A stretch of 20,519 bases of DNA. Source: a virus. Positions 15,526 through 20,519 of the stretch are shown here, in pieces. The stretch covers positions 1 through 20,519 of IMG/VR virus record IMGVR_UViG_3300013103_000076; one strand, written 5' to 3'. Positions within the stretch are counted from its first letter, which is position 1; each line of letters begins with the position of its first letter. Made by a program: the position numbers and the translations under genes. Below the pieces are notes generated by a model. That model was given only the letters and a program-made list of their open reading frames with translations. It did not search any database and was not told where the DNA came from.

Positions 15526-15738
15526 ATGAATATATGGCAGGTAAAAATACAGAATATGGAAAGTCATCAAATCTTTTATACTTTCTTACATGGATTAACT
15601 GAATTATCTACATTCTTGGCAGGAGTTAACAGAAATTTATATATAGTAAGGGAGATAAAAGGTTTGGAAGCGGGAACTATAAAAGAACCTGAGCATTTTT
15701 TTGCTAGAGAGGCACAATTAGAGTTAGGTGTTAACTAA
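15526..15738 (+). CDS. hypothetical protein, 70 aa
   Basis: Not recognised. It starts MNIWQVKIQNMESHQIFYTF with a beta-rich N-terminal half, contains LNRNLYIVREIKGLEAG-like alternation in the middle (about residues 35-50), and has a helical end. GGAGGT (15515-15520) precedes the ATG by 5 nt. It lies between the polymerase and another small gene in the same direction. It has no transmembrane segment and no catalytic motif. Confidence 0.55.
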   Translation: MNIWQVKIQNMESHQIFYTFLHGLTELSTFLAGVNRNLYIVREIKGLEAGTIKEPEHFFAREAQLELGVN

Positions 15739-15756
15739 AAATAAAGGAGGGTAGAG

Positions 15757-15987
15757 ATGGCACTTACTATAGTAGATTTAATTGAGGAAGTGAAGAAAGC
15801 AGAAGAAGAATCTGGTAAAGCAAAAACCAATGAAGATTTCTACAAAATAATTGTTAAACTAGTTACTTTGATTCTTAAGTTATTGCAAAGTATAAGGTCA
15901 AATCAAGTAAAGCTACTAAGGGCTCAGGGGATTCCTGTTGGTAGAAAGGAATATCCCAGTAAAGAGAAAGAAGAGAAAAGTAAGTAA
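15757..15987 (+). CDS. hypothetical helical protein, 76 aa
   Basis: Not recognised. It is a mostly helical protein with an amphipathic core (FYKIIVKLVTLILKLLQSI, residues 28-46) and a highly charged basic C-terminal tail ending in KEKEEKSK. The central segment is hydrophobic but contains several lysines, so a helical bundle is more likely than a membrane span. GGAGGG (15746-15751) precedes the ATG by 5 nt. It is the last small gene before the reductase, from which it is separated by a stem-loop. Confidence 0.55.
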   Translation: MALTIVDLIEEVKKAEEESGKAKTNEDFYKIIVKLVTLILKLLQSIRSNQVKLLRAQGIPVGRKEYPSKEKEEKSK

Positions 15988-15994
15988 AAAATTG

Positions 15995-16018
15995 GGGAGT
16001 GGCTATACTAGCCCTCCC
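15995..16018 (+). other. stem-loop between the polymerase operon and nrdJ
   Basis: GGGAG (15995-15999), a bulged T, then GGCTA (16001-16005), loop TAC, TAGCC (16009-16013) and CTCCC (16014-16018) form a 10-bp hairpin with one bulge. It is the only GC-rich structure in this AT-rich gap (15988-16072). On the + strand no T-run follows, so it is not a standard intrinsic terminator. Read on the opposite strand it is followed by a run of six T, but no gene on that strand would need it. It may be an RNA processing or stability element or a protein-binding operator ahead of the reductase gene. The rest of the gap holds an AT-rich stretch and the AAGGAG binding site of nrdJ. Confidence 0.55.
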
Positions 16019-16072
16019 TACCAAAGGATAAATATATAAATAAAATTTTATATTTGAGAAAGGAGAAGAAAA

Positions 16073-19000
16073 GTGAGTCATATGAGTATTTATACTTCAC
16101 CAATAATAACAGAATCATTTTTAAAAAAATATAAGAAAAGACAACCCAATTGGGGATTAAATGGATTAGGATATGTAGTGTATAAAAGAACATATTCTAG
16201 AATTAAGCCTAATGGAAGTAAAGAAGAGTGGTATGAAACAATAGCTAGATGTATAAACGGTGTTCAAGAGATAGGAGCAGAATATACTAAAGAAGAAGCA
16301 GAAAGATTATATGATTTAATATTTAATTTAAAATGTTCTTTTGCTGGGAGAATGTTGTGGCAGTTAGGAACAAAAAATGTTAAAAGATTTGGTGCAAATT
16401 CACTTCTTAATTGTTGGGGTATAAAACTAGATAGTATTGATAGTTTTTGTTTCTTATTTGAGAATCTAATGTTAGGAGGAGGAGTTGGATTTTCTATCAG
16501 AAGAGAAGATGTTCATGAATTGCCTAGAGTAAAAAAAGATGTAGTAATAACCCATAAGAATACTAAAGACGCAGATTTTATAGTACCTGATAGTAGAGAA
16601 GGATGGGTATATTTATTAAGAAAAGTATTAAAATCGTTTTTTTATTCAGGAAAATCCTTTACTTATTCTACTATATTGGTTAGAGGATATGGGGAACCAA
16701 TAAAAGGATTTGGAGGAACAGCCAGCGGTCCAAAAATTCTTATAAATGGAATAGAAAATATTTGTAAGATATTACGGGCAAGAGAAGGAAAAAAATTAAG
16801 ATCACTTGACGCTTTAGATATAGCAAATAATATTGCAAGCATTGTTGTTAGCGGTAATATCAGAAGATGTTTGCCTTATGATAGTCTAGTACATTGCAAA
16901 GATGGACTAAAAGAAATAGATAAAATTAAAGTTGATGATAAAGTACTAACTACTGAAGGATATAGAAAAGTAAAAAATATTTTTTATCAAGGAGAACAAG
17001 AAGTATATAAGATAACTACAGAAAATAGTGAATTTGAAGCCACTGGAAATCACAGAGTTGCTGTTATGATTTCTATCAATGAATATATTTGGAAAACTGT
17101 TAGAGATTTAAAGAAAGGTGATAATTTAATATTAACAAGAAAAAGTATTGAAGGTAAAAAAACTTATTTACCTTCTTGGGAATATATTAAACCAAAAAAA
17201 AGTACAACATGTAAGAATATAATAATTCCTGAGTTAGATGAAGATATTGCTTGGTTAATAGGAACTATCCATGCTAATGGTTATGTTTATGCTAATAAGG
17301 AAAAAAATGGTTTTAATGCTAGATTAACGATTGCTTTTAATAAAAAAGATATTAAATTGGCTCTTAAAGCAATTAGAATATTAAGAAGATTTAATGTTAA
17401 TCCAATTTTAAAAGAAAGAAAAAAAGAAAATACTATAGTAGTTAGAGTAATGTCAAAACAATTGGCATGGTACTTTTATAATAATATTAAAAAACCTAAA
17501 ACTCCTATAATAATACCTTCTTTTATTAAAGAAGCCAAGGAAAATATTAAATTAAGTTATTTATATGGAATTGCTGAATGTGATGGAGCTTTAAATAATA
17601 AACCAATTAGGATTGTTGGTACAATATATAATTCTTTTGCTTTAGATATTCAAAGATTATTATTTTCTTGTGGGATAGAAACAAAATTGGGAGGAGGCAA
17701 ATCTAGAAAAAATAAAAAATGGAAACCTATTTGGCATGTTTCTCTTATGAGTATTGATTCACAAAGAAAATTTTTGGATAAAAATAAACTTTTGAAATCT
17801 TTTAAAGTTAATAAATTTTCAAGATTATCAAATTCTTATTCAAAAGAATTGATTAAAAACAGTGGAATAAAAATAAAGATACAAGAAAAGTTATCTTTAG
17901 ATAGATACATCAAGAAAATCAGTGACAGAGTTGCTTATATACCTTCAAAAGTAATTAAAATTGAGAAAAGCAGGAAAGTTAAAACCTATGATATTGAAGT
18001 AAAAGATAAAAATGAATTTTTTTGTAATGGATATTTAGTACATAACTCAGCGACAATGGCTCTTGGTGATCCTGATGATTATTTGTTTATAAGAGCAAAA
18101 AGATGGAATAAGGGTAATATACCTAATTGGAGAGCTATGAGTAATAATACTATTTATGCTGATGATTATGATCATATTATTCCTGAAGTCTGGGAAGGTT
18201 ATAAAGGAAATGGAGAACCTTATGGTCTTTTTAATGTAGAACTATCTCAAAAGTATGGAAGATTGGGAGAGAAAATAAAAGACAATTGTGAATTACTAAA
18301 TCCTTGTGTTACTGGTGATACTTATATAAATACTGTTGAAAGAGGTTTTATCAAAATTGAAGATTTGTATAAACTTCAAGAAAGTGGTTTTGATGGGTTT
18401 TTAGAAGTTAAAAGAATAAAAGTACATTGTCTAGATAGAGCAAACCAAAAAAGTACTGCTTCCATCGTAAGAGTTTTTAAAACTAGAAAAAATGCAAAAA
18501 TAATTAAAATTAGAACAAGAGGAGGAGTCATAAAATGTACTTATGATCATCTTATAAATACTATAAATAGAGGATGGGTAAAGGCTATTGAGTTGAAAAA
18601 TAATGATATCTTATATGGACTAAGTGGTAGGAGTAATGTCGTTTGCGCTAGAGATATTCTTGGTGTAGAAAAAGTTGAGAATGAAGATGTATATGATATG
18701 TCTTTATTTAGTCAGCATAATTTTTTTGCTACTAGTGAATTAAAAGGAAAAAATGATATTAAATTTAGTGGTATCTGTATTCATAATTGTGGAGAGGTTA
18801 ATATTGAAAGTGCTGAATGCTGCAATTTGTCTGATACCTTTTTACCCAATGTTAATTCAAAAGAAGAATTATGGGATTGTATACGGTTATTATATAAGAC
18901 ACAGAAGACTGTTGCAGCAATGCCTTTTATACATGAAGTAACAAATAAAGTTGTTCATAGGAATATGAGATTAGGAATAGGAATAACAGGAATATGTCAA

Positions 19001-19459
19001 TCCTTGAATAAATTAGAATGGTTGGATAATATTTACAAAAAAATAAGAAAATTTGATAAGGAATGGAGTAAAAAAAGAGGATGGAATGAAAGTATAAAAT
19101 TAACTACTATAAAACCTAGTGGGTGTGGGGTGAAAGATACAGAAATAAGAACTGAAAAGGGAATAATGACTTATGAAGAAATATTTAGATATTTCGGCTA
19201 TGACATATATAAATATAAAAATAGAGTTTGGTTGCCTACAAAAAATAAAATACTTAAAGTATATAATAAAGAAAATAAGTTAGAGAAAATATCAAAATTA
19301 TATTTTAATGGAAAAGAAGAAGTATATAAATTTACTACAGAAGATGGGAAAACACATTATTTTACGAAAGATCATAGTTTTTTAGTAAGAAATAAAGGTT
19401 GGATAAAAGTAAAAGACTTAAAAGAAGGAGATGATATAATTGAGTATAGAGAAATGTAA
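16073..19459 (+). CDS. nrdJ: class II ribonucleotide reductase N-terminal part, broken by two inteins and half of a split intein
   Basis: Adenosylcobalamin-type reductase that makes deoxynucleotides, closest in pattern to the monomeric Lactobacillus enzyme (RTPR). Visible motifs: YKRTYSR (37-43), LLNCW with C114 (first redox cysteine), GGGVGFS (135-141), FGGTASGP (213-220), SGNIRR (260-265) joined to SATMALGD, LLNP (741-744) joined to CGEVNIESAECCNL (C906 catalytic thiyl cysteine, E908), and LTTIKPSG (1010-1017). The 1128-residue product contains 463 extein residues; relatives have about 740. The C-terminal quarter, with the terminal CxxC pair, is absent and must come from a second gene past this window. 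The GTG at 16073 has AGGAG 7 nt upstream; an ATG at 16082 is a weaker alternative. Active enzyme needs two cis- and one trans-splicing reactions. Confidence 0.9.
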   Translation: MSHMSIYTSPIITESFLKKYKKRQPNWGLNGLGYVVYKRTYSRIKPNGSKEEWYETIARCINGVQEIGAEYTKEEAERLYDLIFNLKCSFAGRMLWQLGTKNVKRFGANSLLNCWGIKLDSIDSFCFLFENLMLGGGVGFSIRREDVHELPRVKKDVVITHKNTKDADFIVPDSREGWVYLLRKVLKSFFYSGKSFTYSTILVRGYGEPIKGFGGTASGPKILINGIENICKILRAREGKKLRSLDALDIANNIASIVVSGNIRRCLPYDSLVHCKDGLKEIDKIKVDDKVLTTEGYRKVKNIFYQGEQEVYKITTENSEFEATGNHRVAVMISINEYIWKTVRDLKKGDNLILTRKSIEGKKTYLPSWEYIKPKKSTTCKNIIIPELDEDIAWLIGTIHANGYVYANKEKNGFNARLTIAFNKKDIKLALKAIRILRRFNVNPILKERKKENTIVVRVMSKQLAWYFYNNIKKPKTPIIIPSFIKEAKENIKLSYLYGIAECDGALNNKPIRIVGTIYNSFALDIQRLLFSCGIETKLGGGKSRKNKKWKPIWHVSLMSIDSQRKFLDKNKLLKSFKVNKFSRLSNSYSKELIKNSGIKIKIQEKLSLDRYIKKISDRVAYIPSKVIKIEKSRKVKTYDIEVKDKNEFFCNGYLVHNSATMALGDPDDYLFIRAKRWNKGNIPNWRAMSNNTIYADDYDHIIPEVWEGYKGNGEPYGLFNVELSQKYGRLGEKIKDNCELLNPCVTGDTYINTVERGFIKIEDLYKLQESGFDGFLEVKRIKVHCLDRANQKSTASIVRVFKTRKNAKIIKIRTRGGVIKCTYDHLINTINRGWVKAIELKNNDILYGLSGRSNVVCARDILGVEKVENEDVYDMSLFSQHNFFATSELKGKNDIKFSGICIHNCGEVNIESAECCNLSDTFLPNVNSKEELWDCIRLLYKTQKTVAAMPFIHEVTNKVVHRNMRLGIGITGICQSLNKLEWLDNIYKKIRKFDKEWSKKRGWNESIKLTTIKPSGCGVKDTEIRTEKGIMTYEEIFRYFGYDIYKYKNRVWLPTKNKILKVYNKENKLEKISKLYFNGKEEVYKFTTEDGKTHYFTKDHSFLVRNKGWIKVKDLKEGDDIIEYREM
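16868..18046 (+). mobile_element. LAGLIDADG intein in nrdJ after SGNIRR (393 aa)
   Basis: The intein runs from Cys266 (CLPYDSLVHCKDGLKEI) to Asn658 (FFCNGYLVHN), with +1 Ser from SATMALGD. The N-terminal splicing domain includes an ATGNHRV block B (GNH in place of the usual TxxH). The endonuclease helices are AWLIGTIHANG (first motif, with N instead of the usual catalytic acid near its end) and YLYGIAECDGA (second motif, acidic CDG). Block F/G is TYDIEVKDKNEFF...LVHN. Splicing residues are intact. The altered first LAGLIDADG motif (HANG rather than GDG/AEG) suggests the endonuclease may be weakened or dead. Confidence 0.88.
18305..18787 (+). mobile_element. mini-intein in nrdJ directly before catalytic cysteine (161 aa)
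   Basis: The intein runs from Cys745 (CVTGDTYINTVERGFIKI) to Asn905 (SGICIHN); the +1 residue is Cys906 of CGEVNIES. Block B is CTYDHLI, and block F is VYDMSLFSQHNFF. Between the N-terminal and C-terminal splicing parts there is no endonuclease domain, so it is a mini-intein. In the spliced protein LLNP joins CGE, restoring the NPCGE motif whose cysteine carries the thiyl radical in ribonucleotide reductases. The same cysteine must therefore serve as the nucleophile of splicing. Confidence 0.88.
19124..19459 (+). mobile_element. N-terminal half of a split intein at the end of the nrdJ ORF
   Basis: After LTTIKPSG the frame continues as CGVKDTEIRTEKGIMTYEE (Cys1018 onward), which is intein block A. 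Then come a strand-rich segment, KFTTEDGKTHYFTKDHSFLV (block B with TKDH), and the closing block GWIKVKDLKEGDDIIEY. The frame ends at a TAA after EYREM. The 111 residues match a complete N-terminal split-intein half, which usually ends right after this last strand. In relatives KPSG is followed by T, so +1 Thr (or Ser) is expected on the missing C-terminal part. No C-terminal intein half (block F/G, HN) lies in the remaining 1060 bases. Confidence 0.85.
19425..19430 (+). promoter_or_regulatory. ribosome binding site AAGGAG deciding a TTG start
   Basis: AAGGAG lies inside the last codons of the split-intein half and 9 nt before TTG at 19440. A stop codon in the endonuclease frame (19437-19439) directly precedes the TTG, so no earlier start is possible. 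The next ATG (19563) would cut away the first two cysteines of the zinc knuckle, so the TTG is favoured. Confidence 0.65.
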
Positions 19460-20519
19460 AAAATGTGGGGGAAAGTTTAGAAAAAATGCTCGTAAAGGCA
19501 AGACAGTCACTTTTTTACATATACCAAGTAATGAAGAAGTAACTTTAACTGCGTTTAAAGATATGTGTTATTTTTGTGCTAAAAATGAATACGCAAACTG
19601 GATTAAAAAACGCAATTTAAAAATGAATGGAAGATTTCAAAAAGAGTTTTGGATATATCATTTCCCAGAATATAAAAATAAAATTGAAAATAGATCACAA
19701 GGAAAAGGATCTTTACAACATTACTTAAATATTGGAAGAACAGAAAAAGATTATAAAGAAAAAAACAAACTGTTATCAGTTGGTTACGATACATTAAAGA
19801 GAAATGGTTTATCAGAAAGTGAAATAAAAGGAATAAAAGATAAACATTCAAAAAAATCTGCTATAAATCTTGAAAATTTAATAAGAATATATGGAAAAAA
19901 AGAAGGAACGCAAAGATATATATCTCGGTTATTATCTTCGAGAGAAAGGAGTATATGGTGTAGAGAATACTGGGTTAAAAAGGGATATACTATCAAAGAA
20001 GCAAAAGAAAAGATTTCTAAACTACAAATAAGAGATAAACATTGGTTTATAAAAAAATATGGTACAAAAGTTGGGTTAAAGAAATATAAAGACTGGTGTA
20101 GAAAAAAGTCTGTAACATTAGATAATTATATATCTAAATACGGAGATAAACTCGGTAAGAAAAAATTTAATAAAGTAAGAAGTAATAAAACTTATTCTAA
20201 TTTAGAATATAATTTTTTTAAAGATTTGGTTGCAAGATATGAAAAAAAGAAGAATGTTTTTTGGGGGGATAACCAATGGAAATTTGGTCTGAGAAAAAGT
20301 GAATGGAAATATTATAATAAAAAGGTTTTTTATATAGATTTTTTAGATAAAGATAAAAAGAAAATTATAGAGTTTAATGGAGATTTATTTCATGCCAACA
20401 AATTATTTTTTGCAGAAGATGACATCTGCAATCCTTTTAATAAGTTAACAGCTAAAGAAATATGGGAAAATGACAGAAGAAGGTATGAATTTTACACAAA
20501 GTTAGGATATAAATATTTA
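19440..20519 (+). CDS. freestanding Vsr-like (EDxHD-type) homing endonuclease, 3' end outside window
   Basis: The frame is open for 360 codons to the right edge, so the gene is partial. It overlaps the end of the nrdJ/split-intein gene by 20 nt. Domains: an N-terminal zinc ribbon (C6-x2-C9, C43-x2-C46); a middle region with three repeats of a KYG-type DNA-binding module (RIYGKKEGTQRY at 149-160, KKYGTKVGLKKY at 205-216, SKYGDKLGKKKF at 232-243); then a Vsr/PD-(D/E)XK-like nuclease domain with NLEYNFFKDL (254-263), YIDF (298-301), IIEFNGDLFHAN (309-320) and KEIWENDRRR (339-348). The EFxGDxxHAN signature is that of phage homing endonucleases of the very-short-patch-repair fold. It would cut an uninterrupted reductase allele to spread this locus; the target is inferred. 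TTG start with AAGGAG. Confidence 0.85.
   Translation, partial: MSIEKCKKCGGKFRKNARKGKTVTFLHIPSNEEVTLTAFKDMCYFCAKNEYANWIKKRNLKMNGRFQKEFWIYHFPEYKNKIENRSQGKGSLQHYLNIGRTEKDYKEKNKLLSVGYDTLKRNGLSESEIKGIKDKHSKKSAINLENLIRIYGKKEGTQRYISRLLSSRERSIWCREYWVKKGYTIKEAKEKISKLQIRDKHWFIKKYGTKVGLKKYKDWCRKKSVTLDNYISKYGDKLGKKKFNKVRSNKTYSNLEYNFFKDLVARYEKKKNVFWGDNQWKFGLRKSEWKYYNKKVFYIDFLDKDKKKIIEFNGDLFHANKLFFAEDDICNPFNKLTAKEIWENDRRRYEFYTKLGYKYL

Noticed and set aside
15995-16018. Intrinsic terminator for the polymerase operon
   Set aside because: No T-run follows the stem on the coding strand. The T-run is on the other side, which would suit only minus-strand transcription, and no minus-strand gene is supported.
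16035-16042. T4-type late promoter TATAAATA before nrdJ
   Set aside because: The match is exact, but the region is almost pure A/T and nucleotide-metabolism genes are not expected to be late. Nothing else supports T4-like late regulation here.
15988-16072. A cobalamin riboswitch ahead of the B12-dependent reductase
   Set aside because: The gap is only 85 nt, far too short, and contains one simple hairpin with no B12-box-like sequence.
18753-18941. A 62-codon + strand frame within nrdJ
   Set aside because: It overlaps the catalytic NPCGE region of the reductase in another frame and has no family resemblance.
19440-19459. A frameshift error that ended the nrdJ ORF early
   Set aside because: The intein half ends at its normal last strand, the next frame has its own ribosome binding site and start, and it encodes a different protein with a complete zinc knuckle. 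It does not continue into intein or NrdJ sequence.

Overview
The window is a strongly AT-rich stretch of what looks like a tailed-phage (or prophage) genome. Every supportable gene lies on the + strand. Genes are tightly packed with 1-26 nt overlaps (one of 89 nt), most have GGAGG-type ribosome binding sites, and ATG, GTG and TTG starts are used. TGA is used as a stop (for example at the ends of the DNA methyltransferase and RecA genes), so the code is standard. No rRNA, tRNA, CRISPR array, insertion sequence, integrase or structural gene was seen. The host cannot be named. The Shine-Dalgarno style and a cobalamin-type (class II) ribonucleotide reductase suggest a low-GC bacterium able to supply B12, perhaps anaerobic.

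Layout. 1-2760: a hypothetical protein, two tiny ORFs, a SAM methyltransferase, and a PP-loop (PAPS-reductase-like) protein fused to a HAD phosphatase-like domain. 2773-4677: a zinc-finger protein, a helical MazG-like protein, a 5'-3' exonuclease and an OB-fold-like protein. 4667-7714: a primase-helicase with a LAGLIDADG intein inside its Walker A motif. 7714-9764: small proteins, a nucleoside deoxyribosyltransferase-like enzyme and a RuvC-like resolvase. 9739-12702: a DNA methyltransferase with an intein inside its TSPPY motif, a PD-(D/E)XK nuclease and a RecA/UvsX-like recombinase. 12699-15987: a zinc ribbon protein, a helical protein, a family B DNA polymerase and two small proteins. 16073-20519: a class II ribonucleotide reductase (NrdJ) broken by inteins, then a freestanding Vsr-like homing endonuclease that runs off the window.

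Together the genes form a self-contained replication, recombination and nucleotide-supply module: primase-helicase, PolB, exonuclease, RecA and two resolvase-type nucleases for replication and recombination; NrdJ, the deoxyribosyltransferase and perhaps the MazG-like protein for the dNTP pool; the methyltransferases and PP-loop/HAD protein for possible nucleic-acid modification.

The most striking feature is the intein load: five inteins or intein parts in three genes, each at a catalytic or strongly conserved motif. The nrdJ gene carries three: a full LAGLIDADG intein, a mini-intein directly before the catalytic cysteine of NPCGE, and the N-terminal half of a split intein after KPSG. That last half ends at a normal stop codon and is followed at once, from a TTG start with a good ribosome binding site, by an EDxHD/Vsr-like endonuclease gene. 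This is the arrangement of a 'fractured gene', in which a split intein and a freestanding homing endonuclease break one enzyme into two genes. The C-terminal half is predicted to lie just past the right edge.
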